The position numbers and the translations under genes were made by a program. Below are positions 8,777 to 22,599 of a stretch of 64,000 bases of DNA, piece by piece. Origin of the DNA: Liolophura sinensis (Eukaryota > Mollusca > Polyplacophora > Chitonida > Chitonidae); contig NC_088301.1 of NCBI RefSeq assembly GCF_032854445.1, forward strand, positions 23,408,226-23,472,225, given 5' to 3'. Position 1 is the first letter of the stretch, and each line of letters opens with the position of its first letter. Under the pieces are notes generated by a model. It had not been told where the DNA came from. It made no database searches and was given only the letters and a program-made list of their open reading frames with translations.

Positions 8777-9224
8777 CATGTCCTATACATGAAATCTTAC
8801 TTGCATGTAAGTAAGAGGACAACCTCTCTCTCATATATAGTTGCCATGACGCGGCTGAAACTCGGCCGATGTGGCGTGAGAGTAAAATCAGTTTACCTCT
8901 CACTATATTTACATTATATATCCCCCATGCAAACATCCCATTTATAGCTCGCTCACTGACCGCTCTTCGCCTGCTCTCCCCATGCATGCAGCTGCATTGT
9001 GTGCATAGGTCTACAGGATGGGGTATACTAGGACACCATTAGGACATAAGATCTGTAGGCCTCATCCCTAGTAGTGAAGATCATGCCATGGAGAGCCATG
9101 CCATATACGGCCGAAAATATTCATTGATTTTTTGCGACGAACTTACTTTTGCACAAATCCTCTTCCTACCTCCACCCAATGCACCCCTGTTAATATTGCT
9201 GTTTTTTGGGGGGTTTTGTCCAGT

Positions 9225-9290
9225 AACGGTCTCCGTTATTGAGATTCGAACCCACGCACCATATGGCTCACTTTTCGACACAAGCAGCGG
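9225..9290 (-). mobile_element. tRNA-like SINE remnant, antisense
   Basis: On the minus strand GTGGGTTCGAATCTC reads as a pol III B box with T-arm-like flanks. No complete cloverleaf is present, and the 5' side runs into a C-rich low-complexity tract (9294-9318). It is best read as a decayed tRNA-derived SINE head of a different family from the main one. Confidence 0.4.
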
Positions 9291-9293
9291 CTA

Positions 9294-9318
9294 CCCCCCC
9301 CGCCCCCCCCCCCCCCCC
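9294..9318. repeat. Poly(C)-rich tract
   Basis: A near-pure run of about 25 C's with one G, followed by C-rich and A-rich low-complexity sequence. It could form G-quadruplex on the other strand. Confidence 0.85.
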
Positions 9319-10129
9319 ACTCCCACCCAAAAAATAAAAAAAACAGAAGTTTCACTCATAAGGGATGTATGGGTGAAATATATAAGGGGATGTACAGGGA
9401 AAACAGATGTGGCCCACAATAGGCACTGAATACATGTATTTTGGGTGTCGCTTCGAGGAAGACCTGGGAGGCGTTTAGAGCTATGGCTATAGGTATAGAA
9501 ATCGCGCGTGACACACACGCATCGCTCGTCAGGATACCCGACTCAGGTGTAATTGGGATGCCAATCACAGGTAGATTTGTTTACACCAGGACTGGAACAA
9601 AGCCGAGTCAATAAAAGTGAAGTCAGCACGGAGTACAGGAGTGGGATGGGATATAGAGAGTGTACGCAGCAAGTACAGTGTAACGGTGTGTACTGTACGA
9701 CAGGCCTTCATGGACAGGCTGAGTGGGTACATTTAATGTACGATGCGCAGAATATGTACAAGTGAATATACCTCGCAGTAATCAACATTCACCTGTACTG
9801 ACTGATTGAGTTCTTTCGACGGGTAAGTTTAAATTAAATTTAATTTTTATTAAAGAAATTTACTATAACTTAATGTATATATCCTGGAAAGATTACGAAG
9901 AGCACCATTGGTAGCATGAGTTTATGGAGGTTGTCATATTGCTGTGTAATTAATTTTATTTATTAGAAAAATTTATATAACGTACTCTCATGAGTATAGG
10001 CTGAAGCCCATGACGTCCCATTGCACATGGCTTTTTAACATGATTAAAGTATTTGATTGACATTCATTTAGCTAAATTGTTCGTCAGTAACTTGTTAATT
10101 AAAGGTTGGTATAGTTTATTTTGGGCACT

Positions 10130-10207
10130 CCGGTTCCCTACACCCATAAAACCGACCGCCGCCGTATATAGGTGAAACATCCATGATATATAATGATAAT
10201 AATAATA
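10130..10207 (+). mobile_element. Diverged SINE 3' fragment
   Basis: CCGGTTCCCTACACCCATAA and GCCGCCGTATATAGGTGAAA match the core and tail of the SINE at 57-327, with many changes and a short AT-rich tail. Confidence 0.55.
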
Positions 10208-11530
10208 AATCAATAGATTAATCTTATATGCCTATATTCTTGGTCTATACAGTGGTTTGCAGTTGCAGTAATGATCGTCGAGTCTATAGCAGAAATAGGA
10301 TATTAGGCGCACACGCTTCCGAAATGGGCCTCATGCTGAGGTGATGCACGGGGCTTTCACGTGTATACAATGAACGACTTGTGCACACATGGTACCAATG
10401 ACCAATAATTTAGACTTAAGTATTTAGAGAGTTATTTAAATGGAAAGTAAACTCATTTTATAAATTCATTGTTTGCTGACACCTATATATAATTCTTTGA
10501 AAAGAACAATCTTAAAGAAAACACACATTTTCCATACTATATAGCTTCCAAAAGTCTGTCAGATAATGACTAGTTATATTTTGAGGGCTTTTTTGATGAT
10601 AGCTCCTGCTTAGTGAAGTTTATGATTTTAAGAAAAAATTATATCCACTGTGTGTGCAAATCCGGTAAATATAGATACAAATTTTGTTTGATCATGTCTG
10701 AGGTGCTCAATTATGCTCCAAGTTTGCGTATTATAGACACGCTATAGAAGGCCATAAAAGGTCAGTCACATGGGTGAGTTATACGTCTGTATCAAACCCT
10801 GCATGTGCAAAATCAAACCCTGCACGTGCAATCTACCACGTATGTTTGTTATTTTAGTACAAGTGATGTGTGTAGAAACCTGGGACTAATATAACTCGTT
10901 ATGTTTTATTATATCAAGTAGAAACGAACCCAAGAGAACAGTGAAAAGTCAGATCACAACTGAACTGATATATATATGTATAACTGTTTGTGTTACACTC
11001 CACTGTTTTATTACACATGAAAATCGACCACGCTTTGGTTTACCTGCATGCAGCACAGGCTGAAATGCACGTGCATGCGATTTGCTCGAAAACTTACTGC
11101 CGGAAGCTTGAAAAGCAATTTACCGCATATACCTGGTCTCATTGGCATCATCCTGTTTGTTGGTCTGTTTACCTCTTTGTATACACTACAGGCCTACACA
11201 GGACCCTATTCATTTTCTTTAAACTTGGTTATTTTTTCAAGGTCATTGTGTCATTATATATTGCACTATATATCGCGACGTGTTTTACTAATTTTCATCA
11301 AATTGTAGCATGCGTGAACCTAATAATATAGAAGAATCGTAATTTTTTCCATTGACCTAGACTTTAGGCGTGTGCATCCATTAGCATGTAAACACACTGT
11401 CTCTTCAAAAAAAAACATGTACGTTCCTGATTTTCAGGAAGGTTTCAATATGCACAAATACTCTCCATGCTGTTTTCTGTTTATGTATTTATGCGTGGTA
11501 GAGAATAATTTAGTTTTTAATGTCTATAAA

Positions 11531-11612
11531 GGAAGGTCTGCCTGCAACCATCAAATATTCTTGAGCACGGCGTACGGCGCAAAACGCCAATCAAACAAAA
11601 TAAATCAATCAG
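11531..11612 (+). mobile_element. SINE copy with internal deletion
   Basis: GGAAGGTCTGCCTGCAACC from the SINE core jumps directly to TCAAATATTCTTGAGCACGG of the 3' domain. The middle of the core is missing. It ends in the AATCAAACAAAATAAAT tail. Confidence 0.75.
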
Positions 11613-12177
11613 CCCAGCGCCTCTTTTAGTACCAGTAAGCCTTTATAAATCGGTACTAATTTTTATCTAAATTATATTGCTGAAAGCTGTATGCCAAACC
11701 CTTAGTGAAGTGTGCCTAGATTTACATGTTTAAACACACATGTTAGTTATACAGGCTTACAGAACGTTGAGTTGCACTTTGTCTTAGGCTATAAAAGAAG
11801 CAAATGCAGGTCGAGTTTGTAAAAACAGTTTATAAATTACATCTTCATATACTAGCATACAGGCCAATCTCGCATCCACCTTTGAATGTAATACATGTAC
11901 AAACTTCATGATTGAATTTACTTATGTAGTAATAATTGTAAATCTAGGATCTTAAAGAATGTTATCACAGTTTTGTTTGACGTGTTTACAGCTTCATCGA
12001 TCCCGTGTGTAGAGCAAGTGTTGTCTGCATACGAGTTTGTGTTATGCCGGTGCCTTAACTCCATATCTCGCTAACGCTTATCGTTTTGTAATGTATACGG
12101 TCAAGTATTAACAAAAACACTATTAATCTTGTTCTTGTGCTTGGTGAGAAAAATATTAGCTGGGTATTATTTCATCC

Positions 12178-12232
12178 GTGTGTGGGAAGGTCTGTCAGCA
12201 ACCTGCGGATGGTCGTGGGTTTCCCCCGGTTG
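12178..12232 (+). mobile_element. SINE core fragment
   Basis: Only the GGGAAGGTCTGTCAGCAACC to GTGGGTTTCCCCCGG part of the family core remains. Head and tail are absent. Confidence 0.7.
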
Positions 12233-13639
12233 CAGGTTTTATATATTTAATATGTGAGTTTTATGAAGGTAGGCCTATATACATAAATGTTTTCCATCCA
12301 TAAAACCTACAAAGAATTATCCCACCCATTAGACCTATAGAATGTACCTGTACGTACATCACAATCTATCTACAGACATGGCTCACTGGCAGGGCTTTAC
12401 AAATGACGTTCCCAACCCTCTCAATGTTGGGGAGCGGCCAAGGTTATAATGGAAACTGAACTTTGTCCTTAGTTTAGCACCATTTAAGTAAATATAGTGT
12501 GAGGGAAGGTTACAGAAATAGGTAACAGACAAGATGTATATAGTATCGACACTGTGTGGGGCTGCTATTGCACCGTCAAAGCTACACAGACGGACGGACG
12601 TACATGCATGTAGTCCTACGTCCATATACAGAGGCCAAGTCGCATACACATGGCACATGCGCTGTACACATATTACCGAGTGACCGGGCTGGGTTAGAAA
12701 TGGCAAAGGGTGAAGACCCAATGCCACTAACACCGTGCGTGGACAGAATTTAAACTATTCCCCACCAGACCGTGAGGTGGACTTAGTTTACCATGTATGC
12801 ACGTGTATGCGGGGGACAGTGTGTGAAACTAGCAGGCCAGTGGTATATGAATTAAGGAGATGTATCACTAGCTACCTGACCCCGGATAACCAGGTAAGTC
12901 CCACAGTCGTGTGTAGATATATAGATCTATATCCAATCGCAACATGTATAGATTTATCCCTTGTGAGAAATATTTAATGTCCCGACCCATTTATAGGAAA
13001 TTTGAAGATCCCCAAATAATTTGCACATATGTAAATTACTATTTGAAGATGGGTTTATAGATACGTAAACTTGTGACCTATTTGGGGATCTACATATGTA
13101 ATATATATGGATGTACGCTATAATATAGATTGCCCCGTTTATTTTTTTTTCAATGTTGAGTCAGCTTTTAAAAAGTGTTGTTCCGTGACTTGTTATGGGC
13201 TTGTAAATGAAATCACTATCCCCATAGTGATGCGAGATTTAGACCTATTATTGCTTTTGTATATATTACACACAGGATCCCCATACACGTCATGCTTTAT
13301 GACATAACATATGTACATGTTACGTGTATGGTTGACCATGGTGCACGGTATTCGTGATTTCGAACTTTCAGGGGAAAGCACCGTTCGTCCCTCCATCCAT
13401 ATGTCTGCCACTCAGTCATGCACGTTGGTTTCCATGCAATATAACTTTTCCTAATGTTGTCCTCATTTGGATAAAGCTTTGTGTGCAGGTTCAGTTTGTG
13501 TGATCTCAGATCTCGATTAAAGGTCTTACCAATCTGGTATAAATTTTACATATTTAATTTATTCAGTGATTCGCACTGGTAGTTGATTTCCCCACTAAAA
13601 CTACTCATAATATACTTCAGCCTGCATATGCTGAAAGTA

Positions 13640-13850
13640 CTGGATGTTCGAGCGCGCTGGACTGCCTCAGCTCGTAGTACTGTATATTACCCATTGACAT
13701 TGAGGTCACGAGTTCGAATCCAGCTCTAGGTAATTTTACTGCGATCGTTCATGATAAGTTTTATCAGGCTCAGGTGCATGACGAAGTGGGGTGATTTCCT
13801 TCAGGCACTCCTCAGGTTCGTCCAAACATAGCCAGTAGGATATTATTAAA
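13640..13850 (+). mobile_element. Possible second SINE family, tRNA-like head
   Basis: GGTCACGAGTTCGAATCCAG (from about 13705) is a good B box. It is preceded by a degenerate A-box-like stretch and followed by a non-repetitive body without the main family core. No target duplication is seen. A decayed tRNA pseudogene is the alternative. Confidence 0.4.
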
Positions 13851-13874
13851 TACGCAAAATAACAATCGTGCATG

Positions 13875-13876
<2 letters not shown>

Positions 13877-13911
<35 letters not shown>
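13877..13911. repeat. (AT)n microsatellite
   Basis: A simple AT dinucleotide tract in gene-poor DNA. Confidence 0.9.
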
Positions 13912-13913
<2 letters not shown>

Positions 13914-16331
13914 GGTACATCAAATTTTACACATTGAACAAAACCACTCCCACGGCTTCAGTTTACAAAAAAAAAAAAAAAACGGATATGGGGTTTCTGT
14001 AGACGGTCATATAGGTACATGCACTGTTACTGTATTTGACGCATAACCGTTCGTGTAAAATTAGCCTGTGTTGTGGAGAGTCTGGGTCCGTGAAAAAGTG
14101 TATAGAGGACTTTTCTTGTGATGTTTTATACAGATCTGCAGATTGGCTGACCTCGAGCATTCACAGGAAATAGGATGTATTTATCTATATGTATTTGGGG
14201 GTATAACGATGGATAAACAGGGACTATATAATATACATAGTTAATGTTTCCTAAGGCTATACCAACGCCCATACCAGCAATATATGCCTAATTTTCAGTT
14301 TATCATCCGGCACAATCTATATAACACTACTGAGATCAACAGTTTAGTTGTTGCTGTTTTTTTTTTTTCTGCCTCTCTTTTTTATATATATGCAGCTACA
14401 TCCGAATAAATAAAGCTGTGGTTAAGCCCTATGACCTTTTTGGCGCTGGCTAAATTTGATATGTCGTGACACGTGATCTTCTTTAAAAGAAAAGAAAACA
14501 AATAATATAACCTAAGATATTTCCGAGGAGGGTGGAAAAATACCTAAATGGACAAAGTCATTTTGTTCTGACGTTCTTGGTAACTGTGTAAACCAACGTT
14601 TAATCTGAAATTCTTGCGAGGCCATGGGATACGCCAAGTTTGAGAAACCGAAAACACAATCTTGCGTCACTCGTACCCAATCGTGCAGGTTCATATGGCT
14701 AAAAGGAAAACTGTGTCCGCGTGACGTCAACGGAAGCAGTGCGTTCTCGGGTTATAGAAATAATTCACATCTGACAAGTTGAAATTGATACATGGTCGCG
14801 CATTCGATTTTCTCATTGTGCACGATTTTGCTTTTTCTACGGTACGATCTCGATTATGCAACATCACAAAAACGAAAAGGGGTATGCCTTTTAAACTTAT
14901 GTGATAATTTATCAATGCATGTGTATACTTTTGGTTCACAGTGTTATCTTTTATTTTAACGATTATACGCAAATGGTATATAATAAAACTTGTACGGTAC
15001 TAAACATTTATTGCTCACTGTGTAAGGCATTTTAATGTACATAAATTGTGCGTTGAAAATGTATTAGATAAGATCAATGTTAGGCTATATAGTCTGAAAT
15101 CAGTCTATAACTGATTTCAATTGTATAGTTATACGTTATTTCGCGTCATTAAAGATCCATTAAAGGTATATGCATATGTAGTAGAGGTTGGAGCAATTCC
15201 GTCCTCTCGCACGCTACATATAGGCCTATTTGGTATTTGGTATATTAGCTTATACAATTTATATCAATTATATATATCTGAATATCAATTCAGATAATGA
15301 TATATTTTGTGTCACAAACCGCATGTACTTGAAATATATACAGTGCACCTATTCACGCCCACGTGCGAGGTTCATGCATTACGCGAAAATACAAACGTTC
15401 ATGTGCAAGTGAACTGCCTGCACCTTTATACAGTACTAACTCTTGTCACATAACAATCTATAAGGAGCAGCTGTTGAGTGTGTTGTCTCCGCGTCTCCTG
15501 TGATAACCAGTGTACACAGAAACACGGTAAGATATATATACTGCTTAGCCTATACTTTGTATACACAAATTCTTAATCAGGCCCATAATACATAGTCGGT
15601 ATACATTTTAATTACCTTGTTTGTACTGGATTGTCACAAACCTCTCGTTCGAGGCTTTCAGTGTTGTCCATATAACGGAGAACATTCGAGAAGTCTATAT
15701 ATATATATATATAGCTCTGATTCTTATTCCACAATCTCATTTCACGCCCTTTGTGACATAGACCTTTACTGAGAAGTTAAAAACTTTGAATGCATGAGTC
15801 AGAGATAAACACTGACATAACCTATATATAACGATATTCTTCTATAGGTTTCACATATGGGTATCGGTACGTATATACATTATTATCCGAATTACTCCTC
15901 TGTATTATTGGCTTTGGCACAAAAAGCATGACATATAATACTTATAGGTCTAGCTTGGGTGGGGAGAGTTTCTTTCGATCAAAGTTCAGCTGGGTTGTAT
16001 AATAGACAATAGTATATGGAGATAAACAGGGTAATTGGATTCCATGGGATCACACATATAGCGCATTGCCGAAGGCCTGTTGTGTTTGCGTGCATATATA
16101 AGGTTAACCATATTGGGTGAAAGTAATGTATTCGTATAACATTAGAAATATTGAAAAATTTAAATCTATACAGCATTTAAATTCACTTATGTTATATAAA
16201 AGGTATACTGGACACCTTAATACATGTATGCATGAGTGTGTTTGTGGGGACAAGATTGGCGTATATATAGACTCTATATGTATATATACACACACAAATA
16301 CAACTGATAAATCTTATGACGTATGACAAAT

Positions 16332-16333
<2 letters not shown>

Positions 16334-16424
<91 letters not shown>
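16334..16424. repeat. Long (AT)n microsatellite
   Basis: About 90 bases of pure AT. It creates spurious Tyr-Ile repeat ORFs on the minus strand. Confidence 0.95.
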
Positions 16425-16428
<4 letters not shown>

Positions 16429-16834
16429 AATGTTTGCAGAATGCTTTGGTTTTTGCTGTTCTCTCTTTGAGATATTCATTTAGTTGGGCTTTGTCAACTC
16501 CCATGCAAGGAGAAACCATAATATCGCATGCTGAGTTTTAGCTTTGCACGTTTTATGCTGTTAATTTGTGCAGTACATATTTACTTCATAATTCTAATCG
16601 GCACTTCATAGAAACATAATATATGTGTATCTATATATAGACGGACAGGATGCTTTCCATGCACAATGTTTAGAGGTATACGGTGTATAATATAGGCAAC
16701 CATAGCAATTTACAAAAAGATACAGGTACATAGATGGGTTAAGGTGTCTATATATGAGGGGAAACGCGAGGGGCATCAAATTAAACACATGCAAGATGCG
16801 TTCAAGTTTCTCACGGTGTCATTCCTAATACAGA

Positions 16835-17074
16835 GAACTGAAATTCATGCAGTTATACCTGCACAGCATCTGTAAGAATGGAAAGAACTGAAACTGAAAG
16901 TACTGAAACTGAAAGAACTGAAAACCATACAGCTATACTTGTATAGCATCAGTAAGAATGGGAAGAACTGAAACTGAAAAAACTGAAACTGAAGGAAATG
17001 AAAACCATGCAGTTATACCTGTACAGCATCAGTAAGAATGGAAAGAACTGAAACTGAAAGAAATGGAAACCATA
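16835..17074 (+). repeat. Nested minisatellite with ACTGAA subrepeats
   Basis: Three to four imperfect units of about 75-85 bases, each with CATGCAGTTATACCTG- and CAGCATCAGTAAGAATGG-like blocks. The blocks are separated by variable numbers of a 12-13 base AAAGAACTGAAACTG-type subunit. The subunit number differs between units, so it has expanded independently. Confidence 0.8.
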
Positions 17075-18439
17075 CACGATAATCAGAATTACAGAGAAGT
17101 GTCGTCTTTGGGATTGTTAGAGGATTTGCTTGTGACGTTAAGACGATATGTCGGTCATGATTAGCACAATAGATTGTCGGCCATATTGGAGCAATATTAT
17201 CCTTAGCCGGTAAATAACAGCATTGATCCAGTATGGCTGTCAAAATCGTTAAATCATATTGTCCATCCGCGCTATATAGTGGTATAAATCGTTACATAAA
17301 TCTCACGTCTAAGTGATATCTTGAAAAATATGAATCTTTAAAAAAAAGACTAGAATACATAGGTTAGAAAGGGGTCTCGTTATGTTGTATTGAAATTGCA
17401 GGATTATGTTAGCCGCACCAATGACGTACAGAGCAGTTCTGAGCCACATTCAATAGTGGTATTAAACGGTAGGTCGAATTAATCCGTGACTATATCGGTT
17501 GCACTGGGTTTTAAACAATGCCAGTGTTAGATTTTTGGGACCTACATTCATGGTGTGAAGATGAAAGTGCCGTAACGCAGTGGATGAAATGAATTTTCTT
17601 CTGAGTCCGACGAGAGCAAACCTGTAATGATGAACCTAATCTTGGCAATGTTTGTCTCCCGAAGAAAAGAAATTCTCACATTTCCCGAAAAAAAAAAAAA
17701 CACTTGTGTCGGCCCGAATTTAGCGACTCGGTCACGTTACCCGCAACAAACATTTTTTTTTAAATCATGGCCTGGTTGAATCACTGGAAATGCGAGCATT
17801 TTGTACCAGGCATGCAGCTAACAACACATGCGAACTGACAACACTAATATTTTATTGTAAAAAAACATAATTTCACCTGTATTTTATGAACAAGATTGTG
17901 CTTCACAATAACGATGCTCCTTATGGGGAGATGCTAGAACACACCGCGGCAATACACGATAAAACTGGAATTACTCGAGTAAGTCGGTGACGATTTTCAC
18001 CCTGCACCTCAGAAATATTCACCTGCATTTAAACACTGGTTTACATTGTGTAATTTTACACATCCGCTTCTGGGAGTGACTTTTGTATATTCTTAGTACA
18101 TATATAGCCTAGCCTATCAGCTGACAGTGTGTGCATGTTGAAAGTCAGATAGGACAACCAGCTTTTCAGGTTTTGACTCCACATTCGATATTCACACGCA
18201 TCCGTCCCACAAGCTAAAATTTAAATCTGACTCTGAAAAAATGCTCTGGCAAAGTTTTAAAACAGACCGATCAAGCTGTCTTTTTGTATTTTTAAACAAA
18301 ATCTCCTTTTAGCTTGTTTGTACTTTGAGGTGAAGTTACCGTTAAGATATATGGACATATAAAAATAGTTGAATGGGTGATACATGGAAAATCCATGCAG
18401 ACGATGGGGTCTCTGTATGTAAGTATAGGAATTGTACTG

Positions 18440-18530
18440 CAAGAGGTGGGCATTGGGTTAAAAATTCAGCGTCTTATTCGGTAGACATGAGTTTGATCCC
18501 GAGTCTGGTTACGCATGCGTGCTTGACACT
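18440..18530 (+). mobile_element. tRNA-like SINE remnant
   Basis: ATGAGTTTGATCCCGAGTC resembles a degenerate B box with T-arm flanks. The surroundings do not fold into a full tRNA. Weak evidence. Confidence 0.3.
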
Positions 18531-18722
18531 GTAAAATTGTCAGTTTTATTCATTCTTCGATGGCTTAACGCTCACTGCAATTAACGGTATATTGATTGTC
18601 CCGGTGTGGGTGTAATGCGACTGCATGTATATACATACGGGTAGTGCATCATGTCTGGTGTCACCTGCACGGAAACAGCATAATTGAGAACAATAAGTTT
18701 CATATGAGGCACCCAATGTGAT

Positions 18723-18922
18723 ATGACCAAAATAGTGTTTAAAGCGACGTTGTATATAGACTATGACCAAAATAGTGTTTAAAGCCACTTTGTATATAGA
18801 CTATGACCAAAATAGTGTTCAGAGCCACTTTGTATATAGACTATGACCAAAATAGTGTTTAAAGCCACTTTGTATATAGACTATGACCAAAATAGTGTTT
18901 AAACGGACGTTGTATATAGACT
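18723..18922 (+). repeat. 40-bp minisatellite, five copies
   Basis: Exactly five 40-base units, each starting ATGACCAAAATAGTGTTTAA and ending TTGTATATAGACT. Units differ at only a few positions (for example GCGACG, GCCACT or CGGACG in the middle). Confidence 0.97.
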
Positions 18923-20794
18923 ACTTTAAACAAACAAACAGAAGTGAAACACGAATGATTGTTTTCTTATATAAACTTAATGTGTTGCCTGAAAATCTTA
19001 ACGGTATATTTTATTACAAGGCGAGTTATGACCAGTCGTCTGTGTGTCAGAAATGGTCGATATTTTTACGGTATTAAGAAGAAATGTATTACATGTACAT
19101 GTATATATTTTCAAGCTGCCATCTTTGCGATTTTCAAAGATGGCTACATAAAGAACAATGTGAATGTCCATTAATGTGTTTAATTTTCTTCACAATAGCC
19201 CATTGTTTAATAACATTTGTGTAACTCTTGCAGTAAGTTTAAATAATTCTGCAATTGTTCTCTTATTTTTGCGTAAATCTGCGTGACATCATGTTATTTA
19301 TCACAGTTTTAATTTTTGTTTACCCTGATTAAAGTATACAGTGAAGATTATAAACTGTGTAATTGTTACGGCTGCTGAGTTCATGTTCCGTGTAGAGTTA
19401 ATTCCCTTTAGCCGTAGGAGATGGGACTAATCTTCACACGATGGTCACATCAGAGCATGAAACAATTATGCACTTGTCTGTTAACTTATATCCTTAATAT
19501 TAAATTAATAATAATAAATTCTTAATTAATCCTTAATAAACCATTTTTGTGCCCCAAGGAGAAGTTTGAGAAGCTTTTTTTTCTAATTTTAAAAACATCC
19601 GTGTTAGTTCCAAATACTTATATTTAGACACGAGTCGCAATATATGCTGTGGCGTTACCCACCTGTCCGTCCATCTGTCTGTACACATTTTTATGTTACC
19701 ACTCTATCCACACAAACTCTTCACTTATAGAGTTTGAAAATTTTAGGGAATCCATGACAGCTTTTATCTATTATTCTTATACCTCTGTATAAGGAATGGG
19801 AAAGGGGCGAGCTTTGAGAGAGGGAGCGGGGCTGGTGCATAGAGATCTTGTCCCAATGACCCGGCTATTTATGCATGTCTGGTGCCGTGACAATTCATGG
19901 ACAGCTGGGGAACACTGGTGATGAGTTCGATTAAGGCGTGGACATCCTCTCATCGATTTCCATGTATTCTTCAAGAAAATGGCCATGTTGAAGAGGTGTT
20001 TCACGGACGAATGAATTCTGCGCACAATTCTATTTATATGGTCTTTATAGAATGGTCAACGGCTAAATCTTAAACTCCGCCGTTATAGTCCACTGAATAC
20101 AGGAGAAATGAAGTGGTCACTTTCTATTGTGCCCAACACAATGGTCTTGGGACAAAGGTTCAAGCTTACGCAATCTGGTCAGTCATGTGGCTCCGCCCGC
20201 TTTAGAGAGAAAAGATCGCATGTGCAGTATGTCAAACTATAACACGGGGCAAAGTGCAACGCATCCTTCTCGCGTACAAGACGGAATGTTTGTACGATTA
20301 TAACTGTCGCTGTGTGTGAAACTGTTGCGGTGTTTGAAATTTACTGGTTGGACATTCGTTAATTGTAATACGCATAACAGTTGTGAACGTACGGAACTAT
20401 ATTACGGACTCCTTCTTTCTCCGTACTTTGTTTTACGTTCGAAATTATATATACAGAGGTAAAGTATTTATTTATTTATTTGTCATTTTATTTCTACACC
20501 TGAATATTCGAGCATTTTTCTCTTAGGCCTATGTATCAGGTTTATAGGTGGAAAGAATCGGAATGCCCGAAATCAGTGAACTTTGATACATATATACAGT
20601 CTCTAAACACAAAGAGTATATATTTGGTTAACTGAGAATTATAACAAAATCAAAACATACAGCGGAGAAAGTTATGTACCGATAACATGTATACACCTGA
20701 GTTCAAGACTGATGCGTTTTGATGATCAATCTGTTTTGCTACCCGGTAGCCTAATTACTTCAGCACAGTAACTTATACAACTTACAAATAGCCC

Positions 20795-20796
20795 AT

Positions 20797-20856
<60 letters not shown>
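20795..20856. repeat. (AT)n microsatellite
   Basis: About 60 bases of AT repeats lying just before a minus-strand SINE. Confidence 0.95.
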
Positions 20857-20858
<2 letters not shown>

Positions 20859-20880
20859 CCCATATACATATATTTTTTTC

Positions 20881-21137
20881 ATTTATTTGATTGGTGTTTT
20901 ATGCCATACTCAACAATATTTCACTTATACGACGGCAGCCAGCATTATGGTGGGTGGAAACCGGGCAGAGCCCGGGGGAGACCCACGACCATCCGCAGGT
21001 TGGTGACAGACCTTCCCACGTACGACCGCAGAGAAAACCAGTATGAGCTGGATTTGAACTCACAGTGACCACTTTGGTGAGAGACTCCTGGGTCATTACG
21101 CTGCACTAGTGCTAACCAAATGAGCCACGGATGCCCC
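20881..21137 (-). mobile_element. tRNA-derived SINE, near full length
   Basis: A reverse-complement copy of the 57-327 family. The tail (TTTATTTGATTGGTG) is at the left. The core (CAGCATTATGGTGGGTGG, ACCCACGACCATCCGCAGG) follows, and the tRNA-like head ends near GAGCCACGGATGCC at the right. Confidence 0.88.
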
Positions 21138-22599
21138 TGATATACATATATATCAATCAGTGGATATTATATAGGCCTACCTACCTGAAAGTCACAGGTC
21201 TATAATGTGAATTTTTTTTATTGGTATGGTGACATTACCGTGATTTCATGGAAAGAGTAGTTCGGGTAGCATGGCTGTATATACACGGATGTACACAAGG
21301 CAACCCTACAGTGTTTGCATGTACGCCGTGTGTATTAAAGAGGTGATTCATAGTCGGCTGCCGGACAGTTTGAACAAGGTATTGATTAATCGTAATCAAG
21401 GGAGAACGGTTAGCCTCAGGGGGGATACAGCCACGTCTTTTGTACCCAGAATATAGGACGTGACCCGTTTATGCCGGTGGACCGTCTTTGACACACGGAC
21501 ATCCCCCGGTCTGCAATCGTTGACCAAATACTTGACAGACTAACAAGATGATGCCGGATTTAGACGCGGGTGTTCACAGCTTTCATTATCCTATCGCATC
21601 TGTCTGTCGCATTATCAACCCACAGCCCCTTAATTTAGTTTTTCTTTAGACAGGCTACCCATACTTTAGACTGAATAGATACAAACGTCTGAGTCATACT
21701 CTCTGATAGCCCAACATACCGGCACATTTATTATATAGGCCCTACCGGTTTATGTGTATTTTGCTCCACATTGCAGTATATGTTTTGATTATGATATTCT
21801 AAAAATTCGGATGCTCATACAATCATTTTAAATTATGATGATGTAGGCCTACCGATAGGTAAGTTAATCAGTGCGATGGATTTTGATTAACATAAATGAC
21901 GGTATGCAGAAATATGTACAGTTAGACAGCTATGCCTGTAGTGTCAGTATGCGTCACCCGTGCAACGTACGTGCACATTCGTAATTTGTAGCCTACGTTG
22001 GTCTAGATGGTTTTAAGTACGATAGCTATGTTTCAGAGTGTCAGTGTTAATTCGTGCTGTTTGGTCAGTGTGTCTAGGCTTCAGCAGAAACATTAAAGTT
22101 TGTGTGTGTTTTCCTTTTTGCAGTATATATCATCTACGAACTAACTACTTTCACTTTTATCGTTTGGGATGCTGTGCCTTGATATCTCTAACGTGGCCAA
22201 GTAAATGACATCATCTGATCTATCAATAGTAGGGTGCCCTTAAAAGAACCAATCAAACAACGTGTTACAAATTTCGCGGGACGCCCCTAAGGCTGTTGAG
22301 AAACTGAGCGTACTCCTCATAATAAAATCATGGCTCCCTTATCGTTTTTGTTATGTTCTCTCATTATATGTCGGTAATTACTAAAATAAGCACGTTTGAA
22401 TATGGACAGAGGCTAATCAGGATTTATTCTTCATTTGAACATAACAAGGCCTTTGCCTGGTGCATAAACAGAGCAACAGCGGGGGTTATGGGAAGAGCGG
22501 TCGAATGAGGTTCAATGTACTCGTGTGTAGACTGACTACACGAGCTCGTACTCGAGGAAGCGGCCATGTTCCCTGAATATTAATTATTTCTGGCGTGAT

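Larger units (their letters stand above)
8384..22500. other. Gene-poor intergenic region
   Basis: About 14 kb between H2A and the spectraplakin 5' end. It is AT-rich and broken by stops in all frames. The short ORFs (up to about 116 codons) have no recognisable motifs and often run through repeats. It holds SINE fragments, tRNA-like remnants, (AT)n tracts and two minisatellites, listed separately. I see no exon with splice sites and conserved residues, and no convincing RNA gene. Confidence 0.7.

Noticed and set aside
10990-11331. 113-codon ORF in the gene-poor region
   Set aside because: Composition resembles random AT-rich translation; there are no motifs and an overlapping frame is similarly open.
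16192-16519. Tyr-Ile repeat ORFs on the minus strand
   Set aside because: Translation of a pure (AT)n tract.
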